Shown: in pieces, positions 26,993-40,329 of the stretch
How the letters are laid out: every line of letters begins with the position of its first letter
Numbering within the stretch: the first letter of the stretch is position 1
Assembly (NCBI RefSeq): GCF_021155775.2
Contig: NC_060232.1
Location: 37,941,089 to 38,005,088, forward strand
Direction: 5' to 3'
Length of the DNA stretch: 64,000 nt
DNA from: Neodiprion pinetum
Lineage: Eukaryota > Arthropoda > Insecta > Hymenoptera > Diprionidae
Made by a program: the position numbers and the translations under genes
The notes under the pieces: generated by a model
The model's input: only the letters and a program-made list of their open reading frames with translations
Told to the model about the DNA's origin: nothing
Databases searched by the model: none

Positions 26993-26995
26993 TTA

Positions 26996-29900
26996 CCTTG
27001 TTCCAGATGGCTTCGGTTACCCTCGGGTCAACCAGATCGTTGACGGTTAAAATGTCAAAGACTGGACTATGCATGCCGGGAACCGAGAACTTTTTACGGA
27101 TATTATGACTGTACACAATAGACGGATGAGGGCTTGACAAAAGAGACCAGACTGTCACCAGTGTATTTACCTATTTTTTAATGGGTTCGTAGAAACGGGC
27201 ACATTTTTTTAATTATGGTCATAATGTTATTTAAACTGTCGGTTGAGGATGAACCTATAATTCCCGAGTCTTTTCTAAATAGGTAGGAAAGTTTTTTTGA
27301 CCACGTGTCAGATGGGCTGAATTCTACACTCATTCTTCTTTTCCTGTACTTCGATAAAGATTTTCATCCAATATATCGAAGGTACGAAATTGCAGTGAGC
27401 AATCGAAAGATCAACCTGAGGAAAGAAAGAGAAAAAACCACGATACACAGATTTATTCGAAATATAGTTTCTTATCTCAAATATGCAGTGGACCATTAAT
27501 TGAAATATCGATTTATGTAAAAATTTGTATACGCTGTCTTTGACAGTGGAAGATATCCCATCGCATTGAGCTTCAAGGGATTAAATCGGGAAACACATTT
27601 TCCATAATATATTCCTCAGAGAATCACCCCAATTATTCAACTTTGACCCTTACGTTCATATCCGGAAGACTTATGCATATGTATGGGTGCCGGGATCTCG
27701 GTGCACGGTGTCGAGTTCAAAACGATCGCCCTCTTAGCTCTTCATCGTTGAGTGCATATCGCGTGTAATATCCCTCCGGTGTATAATAGCTTCTCGCTCT
27801 CCCAATCGAGCACCATGCCTTCCGACCCCGTCTCGTAACTCGCAAAACGAACAATTTATATTAAACTCAAGAGCGAGTCCCTGAGCTGTCATAAAACTGT
27901 GATAATAATTCTTTTTCAAAGCCAGGTTAGGTTTGGTTCGGTACCTGCTAGTCGCAGCCGCGTAATCCTTGGATGAATGATAATCCTTATTCACCGATTC
28001 GACGACTGTTTATCACCCTTCGTGCCGATGAGCCATGGTGCTCAAAATGAAGAGTGAACCGAGTAAAAAGAGTGAATTTACCCATGAGCATAGATGCGAG
28101 TGAAATTTCTAGGCTAAATTTTCGCTGTGTTTGCCCTTCGTCGATGCCAGAATCACATCTGAACAGTCCTTGCCATCAATTTGATTGCCCTGAATAACCT
28201 CTCGATAACTGATGAACGCTGGAAATGATCATAGAGCCGAAATGAAATCGCAAGTGAGACAACGGCGGCCATCTTGACCTTGTGCTGCCGTTTAAACGGG
28301 CGTGAAAAATATTGGAAGAAAATTTATTCGCAACCTTGATAGAGTCTTCTACTCTTCCTCGTCGACAAATGAACTGGAATCGATCCGGAAGACATTCTGC
28401 AATGCATCAGAGTGACCTAAAGGCAGATGCGAAGCTAAGGAATGGTCAGTCGTATTCCTCTCGCTGCAGTAACCATAGCAACGCGGTTTGCTCGAAGAAC
28501 CAATGATACACTTACTCACGCTGATTGGTTTTGTCGCTGCTGATCAAAGAAGTGGACTATCTGGTTCTATCGCCCGGCAATATAGTGATTCTATTGGCAA
28601 TTAAGTCTATAAATAACAGAATCACTCGTGGAATTAGCCCCGCGAAATTCTCTACGTCGTTTTCATTAGTTTTATCGTAGCTTAATATCTTTCACTCGAT
28701 AGATCCCATACGTATAATAATGGTCCTCCGTTATACTATCCCGTATCAACGGCAATTCTTTCACACAGAATTACCAAAATTTGCGACTGTATTTCAAGGC
28801 AACTTTTACTGAATTTTCCTTTTCACAGAAGTTGGCAATCAGCGATATTCTTATCTGCTAAAGTTTCGCGGATGAACTCGAATTCTGAAACAAATTGACT
28901 ATCCCTGCGCAATGTTGACGTTGCATTGAATCCGTTATGCTCGCAATCGATATCTGAAATTTCCAATCCTCCAGCCCCGCCGAGAATAATAAAATTGTCG
29001 ATGAAGACCGCAGCGTTAACAGCGAAGGAGAAAAGAGGGACGATGATATCAGGCAAGACTGATGAAGAGCTTGAGGAGGAAAGAGGAGACTGGAGTACAA
29101 AAGAAATAATAAAACGATAAGGTTCAAAAAAACAAACAAGCAGAAAAAAAAAAAAAAAAAAAACAGTGCGAACGAGACAGAGAAGATAGCGAAGAGAACG
29201 CAAACACAATCAGCGACGAATGGTGATCGGGCGATGAGAGAAGGGGGATCCAGTGCAAGTTAGCCTTGACATTCACCTCCCACATCCTGCCCAACAGACC
29301 GACACTCGACAGTGATACTCAACTCGAGTTGACCGTGGTATTATTATTACGCACGTCGCGCCGATATTATTACAATACGGGATTAACTTCTCGAGTGGTG
29401 AAAAGGCGCAAGCTTTTGCCGATCAGCCGTTAATCCAGATTCAATCTTTCTCACTCTACTTGAAATTCCAGTTTTTGCTGACGGCAATTGATTTCGTGAT
29501 TCGTTACGAAGCCCAGAAATACGGGACATTCGATCGTGCATCATGGCCGCCATGTTCACTGTAATTGTAGAAGTGTTAAAAGACAGCACGGTAATTGATT
29601 TTTTTGCAATACCAAGAGCCGTGAATCTCTCTTGCCATTGCCCGGATTGTAACCCAGTCAAAAACATGAATGTACGATCGTAAATATGAATGTAATGGAT
29701 ATGTTAAAATGCGAAGCGTGACGCGGAGTTTTCCTTGCCTGTCACGTATCTCCTCGTAATCTTCGTTATTAATCTATCTTGGCATATCGCCCGTCAGTTT
29801 TCACCACCGACAATTTACTCGGATATATATACGACTAGTTTTGAAATAATTCTACGTCTAGGCAATACCGTAAAAAAAAAAACACGAACTTTCCCTGATT

Positions 29901-32525
29901 GCGAGTAAAAACTTTCGTACTATGGAATTAATTGAAAGACTAGACTTTCGGTTGTATTCTTCGTTAATTGCATTGCTTTCAAGAGCCAAAATCGTATAAG
30001 CCGACACCATACATATCCCAAAATAAATATGAATAATAGCATACAATACGAGTCGCATTAAAACCTGCGCGCAGTATTAATCACAAGATTTTGACCTCTG
30101 CGGTGATGAATTAATGATTCAATCCAGCAAGTCAGCTATTGTGTAGCGATGATCTCGATCACCGCTTCCCGATTTCTCCCCCCCCCCCTCTCTCTCTCTC
30201 TCTCTGTTACTCTTCGTGGAGAATTCGCAACGGTCTTCAATAGCCTGACTGATTTCAATACGTAATTGCATAATGCCTACGTCGGTTAATCAGCATAATC
30301 TCAACGATACGGCACAGAATCCCACCTACACATTGAATGACAGTAATGACTGGGCACGATCTGACATCTAGGTGCGAGCCGCGCGTGTGTAAACACAATT
30401 GAGCATAACAGCGGCATGAAATCAGAGCTGAAATCGGAATTACAAGGATCGATGGAGATCGAGTTTATCCTACACTCGAATAGCGCGATGATCTATTCAG
30501 CGGCAGGTGAGTGACAGCGATCCGTAACCTGTCCGCGAAACGAACGGTGATGGAATCGAGAGTGAAAACGGGACCGTGCGAAGGTCTGAGGAAGTGGCCC
30601 ACATGTGCAGATTTAAGAAATACCGAACCATCGTGTCACTCTGGTTTGATTGTAACACGGATATGCAAAAAAGTCTGTTTCTTCTGCTCCATGGGATGTT
30701 TTTGGTAACTTCCACTTCCCTCCGTCGAGTACAGTATTCTTGCAAAACACAAGGCGGTTGCATAAAAAAAGCATAACAATAATGAAAAACACCAACATTT
30801 TATTACAAAGAGCTAAAAAATATTTCGTATAAAATTAAACAAACAATATCTTTACGAAATTTATTTAACCTTCCGTGTTTATACTTTTCGCCTATGAGAC
30901 CTTTGCTTCTTTTCTTTGATACACATCCGAAGACACTTCCGCTTTTCATTTTCTGTTTCCCTGTTTCTATTTATTCTTGAGTCTAACTCTAGTACATGTT
31001 AAACGCAAGTAAGAAATCACTTTTGCATAGGATTTCTACGATCAAAAAAGAACAGAATACCAGATTTCGAGTCAGACGAGAGTTTCGCTCTAAATGAAAC
31101 TACGTACACCGAGTTTAAGAAAAAAAACCTGACTTGATGGGACCTTTCAGAGTGTTTCTCTCGGTTTCGGTGAGTGAAAATCTACAAGAAACAGTATAAA
31201 AAAAAACCTGTGCAATATTTTGGTTAGACTGAAAGCTCAGCCTGACATTCACCATCAAAAGTTATACACCGTTCTTATTGCGTGTCCTTGGTCCTGATGA
31301 GCGTCGCCTCGAGGGTCAAAACTTGGCACCTTCATGATCAGGGAAACATCGCTACACAGTGTTAATTTTTTCGCACAAAGAACAGTACGACATCCCCCCC
31401 GACTTGTCGCAGCATGACGAAATCGATTCTCGTATTCAACGCCGTGCGTTGGTTTTGTATTATCGCATTTCAGTGCAGCGTGCATGAGGCAAGAGTGTCC
31501 CTGGAGACCAGCGCGCCAAGAGAGGTGGTAAAATTGATGGTTGTAGGCGGATTTGCATTGCAAATTATTGGATCATCTCGCGGAGATTAAAGCAGGCATC
31601 GTTCATTTACGACCCGTGCGTGGCGCGTAATCCACCCGTTTATTACGCGTTCGCGGTCTTAGTCACAATTCACCCTCCGGCCGTTTTCCGCGCAACGCTT
31701 CCCGCCTAATTGCACCGTGTGTGTGCTTTACACGCGTGCTTTTTCCGCGATCGAATGTCGCGCATGCGTACGTACAGGTATCCTTGCAGGTATCTGCATG
31801 CTGCACGCGTTTACCGATGAATTTCCATGGGACAAAACACGCGGCACAAATCCGTACCTCTAATTATACAGCAGGTGGATCACGCGTGGTAACCGACCGG
31901 GTCATATATTACACAATAATCATCAATTTCTCGCATGTTTTATAATTATCTCCTATAAGATACCAATTTAGCATTTTTTATTTATTTATTTATTTATTTT
32001 TTTTTCCCTCTTTGTTTCTTTACATTCCTCCAAGCGTACAACCATATAAACCTTGCTATCAGGGACATTGTCGTTTCATGATCTAATACCCACGGCATAA
32101 CTCCAGGCACAGGTCAGGTCTCGAAACGACTTTAAGCCTCGCCTTTACCCATGAGAGGAATAATTATAACATGCGGTACGTGTCGATATTATCATCGTGC
32201 AATTCATATCGCTATTGTCAATTTCTGATGCCGCATGCCGGTCGTGCGGCTGGGTGGGTACAATACGTCACGTCTATGGGTGTAAAGAAAACTTTTATCA
32301 CTGCATCTGTAGACGCTTTTAAAACTGGGCCAGTCACTAATCGACTACAATTATACATACCTCTTTGAATTTTATTATAATTCATTTGTTTCGCAATGAT
32401 ACGATTTTATTCGCATTACTTTATCGACTAATTTTACGTCAAAATTAGCAGGGGAAAAATCCCCCACCCCACCCCTCCCACAAAAAAAAACATTCCCAAC
32501 TAATTCTTATATTGATATAATTTAA
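26996..32525. other. unique non-coding DNA, no gene supported
   Basis: It contains a C/TC tract at 30178-30205, a poly-A run at about 29143-29163 and a (TTTA)n stretch at 31979-32000. A GGCGGCCATCTTG word, resembling a YY1/Pho promoter site, lies near 28264. A minus-strand frame at 28823-29209 has a protein-like C-terminal half but no start or splice context (see rejected items). Confidence 0.45.
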
Positions 32526-33174
32526 CAAGGGGAGTGTCAAACTTGGGAATCACAGATTTCCATCACTTTCATATATATTGTAGGGCAGGGTCCCCTCAAT
32601 AAATATATAAAGCGGCAAGACGCCATTCGTTTTTATTATTGAGAAATTTCAACTCAAAGTTCTATATGTAACTTAAGTAGAAGGAACCTTTTTACCGGTT
32701 GCAGCAATAGTTCCGTGGCGTAGCGGTAACGCTCTTGCTTACTGAGCGACTTTATTTTTGATAATATTGATTACTTTGTTATTATAATTATTACAAATCC
32801 TATTTTTATCATTTTTTGTATTTTTTCCTAACTTAAAAATAAAAAAATAATTTATAGAAATATTAATTATTAATTATTTATTTTTGTATTAAATAATTTA
32901 TAAAAAAAAAAAAAAAAAGTAACTCAAACGGAACTTGAACAGCCGTTCGGTCCCTCAGTAAGCAAGAGCGTTACCGCTACGCCACGGAACTATTGCTGCA
33001 ACCGGTAAAAAGGTTCCTTCTACTTAAGTTACATATAGAACTTTGAGTTGAAATTTCTCAATAATAAAAACGAATGGCGTCTTGCCGCTTTATATATTTA
33101 TTGAGGGGACCCTGCCCTACAATATATATAAAAGTGATGGAAATCTGTGATTCCCAAGTTTGACACTCCCCTTG
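32526..33174. mobile_element. foldback element with 221-bp near-perfect arms (family D)
   Basis: The left arm 32526-32746 and right arm 32954-33174 are inverted copies of equal length. I find one mismatch by eye (C versus T in CTTTCATATAT). They enclose a 207-bp AT-rich loop. The outer end is CAAGGGGAGTGTCAAACTTG, and TAA lies directly outside both ends, a possible 3-bp target duplication. The inner ends of the arms carry a tRNA-like box A (separate entry). There is no protein-coding frame. Such arm identity implies very recent formation or ongoing arm-to-arm gene conversion. A transcript would fold into a very long hairpin. Confidence 0.9.
32919..32990 (-). ncRNA. tRNA-like RNA polymerase III promoter unit inside the foldback
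   Basis: On the minus strand, TGGCGTAGCGG (32984-32974) matches the box A consensus TRGCNNAGYNGG. TGTTCAAGTTC (from 32940) matches box B at about nine of eleven positions, 33-34 bases later, which is normal tRNA/SINE spacing. A run of 17 T (32918-32902) follows immediately and would terminate polymerase III. The 72-base unit is tRNA-sized, but the acceptor ends do not pair and the T arm is distorted, so it is not a functional tRNA. The left arm has the same box A (about 32716-32726) and a good 5-bp stem, CGCTC with GAGCG, where the anticodon stem would be, but it loses box B where the arms diverge. A SINE-like or tRNA-derived origin is inferred. Confidence 0.45.
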
Positions 33175-36100
33175 TAAGAAGTATCTAAAATGTGTAGACT
33201 GTTTTCTGTGACTTGTGTTTAGGAATATTCATAGAACGGAATAAATGAATACTAGTGTCGAGATCTAGATGGCTTAAGAATGTCGTTACGATTAACACGT
33301 GTTCGGTAAAAATTTATGCTAATAAATGCCTGGTAGAGTCTTAATCCGATCAGAAACGACTCTGCGCAATTTTATTTCGATCGTTATTTGTCAGATGGAA
33401 AGTTTTCGAACATCCAACGAGTATCCGCTGTAAAACATCCTCGACGCCAAAAGCGGGAGCTAATTACCTCTCGAAGCATTAATATACCCACCACTGTCTG
33501 ACAAGAGATCGACGATTCGTATTGAGAGATTTCTAAGAAGCCCACGGCGAGCTTACCGTCCATACCAAAGTTCATTTATCTTCTCGGGAGCCCAAACGGA
33601 GGAGAGATACAAAGAAATACACACTTGTAGTCCGTGACGCGTTCCGGTGAGGCAAAGGTAGGAACTGGTGTATATGTATAAACGAAGACATGGAAGTACG
33701 GAAAATAAAAAGAAGCGGGACGAGGAAAAGAGAAAAATGGCAAGGCCCTTGTTCGCCGAGTGAAACACAACGTCGCTATTCTCACAATAGACCATTTTCG
33801 GCACCGAACACTCGCGTTTGCTATTGCTCATACGTATGCTAATGGTCTTATTCAAGTGCTCTCTGTATACCGGCTAAATTTCCTACGCGTAGATCCCACC
33901 AAAGCCTTATCTCTTGGCCCCTGTGGAAGCGAGTACCTATTTATCCGCCAGGACAACGAACGAATCGGTTCCATCCTCCGAGCCACGAAGACGTGAGATA
34001 TTTTTAGACGAAAAAACGAGTATGGCTTTCGCCAAATGAGCTATCGAGAATCGGCGAGTTCACGTTTCCGGCAATCGGTGCTTTTCGAGCAGGTTTGTCA
34101 TCGGCGCGATTCGACCTTCTTGTGTCACTCGAAGCTCGTTCATCCTTTGGGACTGATTGATATTCGCAGGCAGTCCGTTCATTTGCTACAAATGTGCGTT
34201 ATCCGCTGTGTTTGAGGAGTAAATAATCACTGGCAGTTGGCCAGACGTTGTCTAGGCTTTGATTTATAACCGCAGATGACAAACGGAACACGATGGACGA
34301 CGACCTAGTTACGGTTATGCTTCGTGATCCAGTATACGGTTTCACACTGGCACTGGTGATTTAACGTTGCTTGTTCGTTCAAAGGAAGGAAAGAAGGGGA
34401 TATTGGCTTTGATATTTATCATTCGAGAAAAGCCCGCGTACCGCTTTGAAGCTCTTCGGATCTCGATTCTTGGCACAAAAAACCCTCGCGCGTTACTGCA
34501 CTTGAACGCATATTACGCTTCTCGAACATCCCAGTGCTTATTGGCACTCAGTCAGAGATCACTGTCAATTAACATCTGTTCAGGTACCAAGCACCCAATG
34601 AAACGAGAATATTTCGCTTGCCACGCGTCCTTTAATGCCGATTTCTCTTCGCTTCTTCGTTCTGCAATACACGACTTCAAAGAAAAAAAAACGTCCGAGA
34701 TACATACTGCTGGATTTGGTATTCGGAATCGTTACCTTCAGCTGATTCCTGTACCAAAAACGTGGAAAAAACTTAACACGGAAGCGACGAAGGAAAAAAT
34801 TGACCATACAGTCTCGAAGTTCGGAGTTTTATTTATAAAAGGTTGAATTTTTCCATTCTTTCTCGTAGACGAGCCGTCCCTGCAGGCCTTGGATGGTTTC
34901 TCTTTTTCTCTCGTCACAACTGCACAAGAATAAAAAGCAACGCTTGATCCTCGCGTTCGTTGGAGTTCCGATAATCGATGCATCGAAGGTACTGTAAATT
35001 ATTCTTAACTTTCGTATCGCGGATAGGTGATTATATTATACTTGGCAGCTGTCAATGGTTTTGACACGAGGTTAAAATCGACAGACGGACGGGTTTCAGC
35101 GTCGAAACACTCACGTTATACGGTCGTGATTTTTTGTGCTGCTGGATTTCGGCGTCTCGACGCCCACTCGTGAGTCAGTCCGAGATAGCGGCGTGTCTAC
35201 GATTTTACCGTCTCTTTATTCACTCCTTCTATCCGTTTGTCTACGTCTTCGGACATCTGCGAGCTTGCACAAGCCTCGTAACGTTGTGCATACGTAAAGT
35301 GACGAAACTCCCCTGAGCGCGGACCTTGGACACCCATAAACCGATGGACTTCCCGCTGGGCTCTTTGCAACTGTCAATTTGTTTATTTGATCGGTATTGG
35401 CAGTTTCGAAACCTCCTTGTCGTATCGATAAATCAATAAATTATTCAACGTGGCATAACGTCGCCCAGCGTCGGTTCCAAGGGCTTCACGGCTAAACTCC
35501 GTGAATACATGGGACTTTAGTTATTTGGTAACGTTTTCATCGTTTCTACGATTTTTTATGGTCAAAAATGAAACCGACCGTGGATGAAGTTAACGCAGAA
35601 ACATTTTAGTTCCTGTTTATGCTCCGCGTTTCACATATCACACGTACGCTTCATCGATATATCTCAGTGTCAATATTGTGGCTAATAATACGTACAGTTA
35701 AAAATAATATACAAATACACACACGCGCGTTTTTACGTGTGCGTAAATACCGGCTAACCAATTAGATTGATTAAGTCGAAGTCACACCTCTCGATAATAT
35801 TATGTATCTACACGTTACATCTCTTTCATTCTACGATTAATACGAGTTAAGCGGACAGTGGACTGACTTTATCCAGATGATGCGGTCTAATCTGATTGTT
35901 TTGAAGATTCTTCAACCCGATTGAAAGACGTTCAGGTATGTTAAAAATAATTCAGGTAAATTGAAAGGAGATCGGATCATTTCAACGCTTAACAGTTAAG
36001 ACTTTGCTCGTGGTGTCGGTTTTTTTTTTTTTTCAATTTACAAACGAATTTTGGTCAATAATATACAATGTGTATACGTTCACTCAATGATATAGTATAA

Positions 36101-37033
36101 CCGTATCGCGCTATAATTATTATAATTACACCATATAGTCGTCAAATTATACACATGTTGAAATTGAAATAATAATGACGGTAACTTTGTATCGCATAAT
36201 CATCGTGGAAAATAAGGATTACGTAAACGTGCAGAAACACGATATTAAAAATTATTAGTTACATCTATATGCATATGTAATTGTAACCTAACGTGTTTAA
36301 ATTTCGGCTGCGCTTTGCACAATATTTACTTTCTCGTCGTATTATAACTGCGATATTCAAACACCTGAAACATTTTCGCAATACCTTTGAAGTAACATCG
36401 ATCTGTGTCAAGTTTTTTTTTTTTTTGCCTAAACTGACAATTTCTCAAAGGTTTTTGATGAACAGAACGATATCCAAATTTTGTATAAGCATCGTGATGC
36501 AAATATCACCGAAGGTTGGCTTTAAATTGAGTGAGATAATTAATTTAACCTACTCCGGTAAATAACAAAGCACCAAAAAACCAAGCCACAAACACGCAAA
36601 CATACATATTTGCAATGAAAAATTCTCGGTAAATCCAAGTAGTGTTGGAGAAAATAACGAAACAGCAAAACTGCACTATATTTTCACAAAGTCGCGTCTA
36701 TCATATACAAAAAAAATTATGCCAAGTCACGTCAACGGGTATAATAAAGTGTGTGAACATTATTATGCTCGCACGAATAGCAGCCGTAGAATTGAGCAGA
36801 CCGGTGAACTTTACACTCGTCAAAGTATTAACAAACAACAAAGCTCGAACGAATTTGCAATTCGAGGCCAAAGCCGCATTATACATTGCATGAATTTGTT
36901 GTCTTTTTTGAAAGTGGACTCAGTTACGTGATTTTTTATTAATTTTTCACCGAGTGTTGATGACTGTTCAATTTAATGAGCAAATCCGAATGTATACATA
37001 CCGGGAGGATCTCTTGAAACTTGAAAATGAACC

Positions 37034-37365
37034 GCGCATGCGCGAGTTTAATCGGCTGTTCGCGCAGGCTGGCCATCCCGAGTTTTCAGCCGTCAAACTT
37101 TGTTTCCGGCGGCGATGTAGTTGATACGAATTTTCGAGGTTAGAATCTCAAATAATTCAGGCAGCGACTCGGCAAGGTTTGGGAAGCATTTGTTATCGGG
37201 TCGGAAAGTCGATTCTTCAAAGAACGATCGGAATTCAATGCTTACGCTCTTTGAAAATTCAAACGCACACATTTTGCGTAGGTTGGCCCGCCTGCATCGC
37301 AGACAAAAATATCGCCGCGGGAAGATTTCGCCGACCAATGAGATCGAATTACTCGGCGCATGCGC
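37034..37365. promoter_or_regulatory. pair of GCGCATGCGC (NRF-1/Ewg-type) sites
   Basis: GCGCATGCGC occurs at 37034-37043, inside the 12-bp palindrome CGCGCATGCGCG, and again at 37356-37365. A TTTCCGGCGGCG (ETS-like) word lies at about 37101 and a CCAAT word near 37335. This density of housekeeping-promoter words in about 330 bases suggests a CpG promoter, possibly bidirectional. No first exon could be identified. Confidence 0.4.
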
Positions 37366-39067
37366 GGTTGATTTTCAAGTCTCAAGAGATTGTCCCTGTA
37401 TACGTACAAGCATCGCAGTCCGGCATACACGGTGGGGTTTATCTTTTTAACCAAAGTCAGGTTAGGTTGTCGAAATGTAAGCGTGTATTCGTGCGAAGAG
37501 AAGCTCCTCTACCGGTTTAATGAAATAGCCTAAATTCAACAACCAGATCGCCGACGGAGCGTGTGGGTTTACAAGGAAACCGGTTCCCGCTTATTCGCAG
37601 ATGTAATTGTCACGAGCGTATCCTGCAGAGAGCATTCTCAAAATGGACGTCCTGCCTCCGCCATTATTATGCGCATCACGCAACTGCGGGGGAAAAAAAT
37701 CTCTCACCGCCTACGCGTAATTATCCTGGATGCGTTTCAAGATGCAACGGCATTTCGATCGTGATTAAGCTTCTCTACCGCGTGGAAGCGAGAGGCGATT
37801 AACGTGTGATTAAAATTTATGTATTCCATCTGCTTCAATGAAAATCGCTTATCGAGACGTCGTATTGATAAACCAGTCCTTATATACCCGCGATATCAAT
37901 GATCAATTACTCAAGTGCATGTTATAATTGTTATGTCACTGTCACTGAGAGAAAGGATTATTTTAGTCAAGCGATATTCGTCCGATTCAACTAAATCCGG
38001 CGAACGCGATATACTGGGTTAATTTAACAAAATGCTTCTGTTGGTCCAACGAAATTTAATTGATTCGACTAAACATTTTTTTTTGAATTGAGACAAATGA
38101 ATATTTACTTCGCCGCCCGTATCCACACATTTAGTTTATTCAATGACTAGTTTCTTTCGGTGATACGTGTATTTATTTATTTAGATTAAGTAAATTCACG
38201 GGAAATTATAACTGTATATGTAGGCCAAGAACATGCGCTACGAATATGAGATTTCTTTGTGGAACTTCTTCAAGACTCTCGGATAGTTATAACAGCGATA
38301 CTTGCGTTGACAATATCTTTATAAAAAGACATTCAATCGAAGGGAAATTTTATACAATAACAATAAATTTATTTACTGATCAGTATTCTTACGTACAACT
38401 TCAATTCAAGCAGCGTAATTCGGTTCTACAATTTATCTTGGCTCTTTATCTGGCATTCAGACATGTCGAAAAATTGGACTGGTGAACGCGTCGATTATCA
38501 GATCAATCCTTCTGTATTAAAGCATTCATCATATTCGGGTACAGAGATGTCAAGTTTTTATCGTTGAGAATTCAATTGAATACAATTCCTGCGCTTACAC
38601 GTATTCGGACAATCGTAAAACAAAACAAACAAATAACAGGATCTCGATATTTTTATCCATGAAAAATATAACAGCAGTTCAGCGATTACGCGTTGTGAGA
38701 ATTTGTCCAAGTTACGTGGAAGAAAATGGAATGTAGACTTTACATCTCCTGCGGTAAATATATGAGTCAATTCTACATAAAATGTGATAGATCTACCTAA
38801 GCACATTGTAATTCTTACTATTTGTTTCGTAACTCTTATTATCGGATTTGTGAAAAAGTCCTGTCCGTGTATTCACCGCAGAAGATATAAAAACTACAAC
38901 ATTTTTCTTTCCGCGTATACTTCCAAGCAACAACCAATGACAAACAAAGTTATTATACAATATTTGCAGACGGTATACTTCATTTCGATTATCATGATCT
39001 GCAATATTTGATCCATATCTTCCTTTCTCTTTCTCTTTCACCAATGTTTGTGATTGATAAACTGCAA

Positions 39068-39071
<4 letters not shown>

Positions 39072-39110
<39 letters not shown>
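39072..39110. repeat. (TC)n microsatellite
   Basis: About nineteen TC units. The Arg/Glu-rich frame on the minus strand is an artefact. Confidence 0.95.
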
Positions 39111-39112
<2 letters not shown>

Positions 39113-39301
39113 GGAAAACTTTCCAGTTCGAAATATTGACCAAAAGTCCATTTCGTTCCGTTTCTAAACGCATATGCGTGTAAGTAGGTAACAAGTAAAC
39201 ACGAAACGGAATACTTGTGTACTTGACCGTATTCTTGTGTGTACCTTGTGCTTATATTTTACACACGCTTGTACCAACCACGCCTAATAGAGTATATTAT
39301 A

Positions 39302-39699
39302 CACTGAGAAAAATTTTTCAATCATTTGTTACAGTAACTAGAAAAGTTGAGTAAAACAGGTATCGTTAAAAAAAACTGTTTGAATATTGTTGGAACTAGG
39401 AAAAACGAGGTGCGCCTAACCATTTTGCGCTATCGTCGATCCTTTTTTGGTTATTGCAACGCAAAATCAGTTTCTGAGGTTTACTCCACTTTTTTAGTTA
39501 AACAAGGCTTCAACGTCAATTTATCGTTGCACAAGCGTTAAATTTTCGCAACAGTTGCAAGAAAATATAGCAACAGTGATCGTAATGAGAAAGAATAGTA
39601 ACGGATACTAGACTTTTCGGTAACGGCTGGAAAACTAATTATCATTTTCTACCTAGAAGTATATTTTTCGATTGTGGTAGAAAATGAAAATAGTTAAGG
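39302..39699 (-). mobile_element. family A element, copy 1 (truncated)
   Basis: It begins with CACTGAGAAAAATTT at 39302 and then matches the other copies to the GAAAATAGTTAAGG block at about 39697. After that the sequence diverges, so the terminal 45 bases or so with the second inverted repeat are missing. TA precedes the first end. It is non-coding. The family has short inverted ends (CACTGAGA), a conserved internal hairpin (TTTTCATTTTCTACC with its complement) and a body of about 400 bases. Confidence 0.85.
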
Positions 39700-40329
39700 C
39701 GCAATCAGGAGCTGTCGCATATATTCCTGTGGAAAATTTGGGATTCGGTAAATAAACAAATCTTTTACTTACTTACCTGTTATACTTGGCTGAGATGTCC
39801 GAAATGATTGTTTCAGGTTTGGGGAACGAGGCTGCTTTGCAGAAGTTGTTGAACAACGTGATGATGAGGTAGGAAGAAGAGAGGTGAAAAAAAGAAGAAA
39901 GAACGTGTAATAAATCGTTGCAGACCTTGTTATACATGTACTCTTGTATAAAAATTGGAAAAAGAAAAGTCGAGTTACAAAATGAAAAAGAAGATGTTTT
40001 ATTACGTCTGCATCACGTTTCGCGAACGGTACGAAAACAATCAACTTCGTTAACCTCGCTGATTAACCGGGTTAATCCAACAAATTGCTGCACATATTTA
40101 CTGTATTTATTTTTGATTAATTTTACATATGTGAGCAGACTTTCACCTCTCGATTTTAGAGGGATAATAATAAACTGTACGTGCAGATTGTTATTTATCA
40201 TTCCATTGTTCAACCGAATGTATTGAAATTCAACGGTCACCGACGAAAGCTTGTAACAATGCCAAGGAATAATTTGTAACGGCGTTTATTTTCGAAATTG
40301 ATCAAGTTCACATTGAAAAGAACTCATGA

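Larger units (their letters stand above)
33175..39301. other. unique non-coding DNA, no gene supported
   Basis: It contains the longest open frame of the window (34367-34846), which begins at TTG and has no domain. Poly-T runs occur at about 36020-36033 and 36414-36426. A candidate promoter at 37034 and the microsatellite at 39072 have their own entries. No exons could be supported. Confidence 0.5.

Noticed and set aside
28823..29209. Minus-strand frame of 128 residues with a protein-like C-terminal half (FIDNFIILGGAGGLEISD)
   Set aside because: The first half is poly-T and TC-derived Phe/Ser, there is no start or splice signal, the plus strand is open too, and no family is recognised.
32919..32990. 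Functional tRNA gene
   Set aside because: Box A and B are present, but acceptor ends do not pair and the T arm is distorted, so only a tRNA-like unit is claimed.
34367..34846. Longest open frame in the window (159 codons, plus strand)
   Set aside because: It starts at TTG, has no domain, no splice context and ordinary base composition. Its length is about what chance produces in 64 kb of AT-rich DNA.
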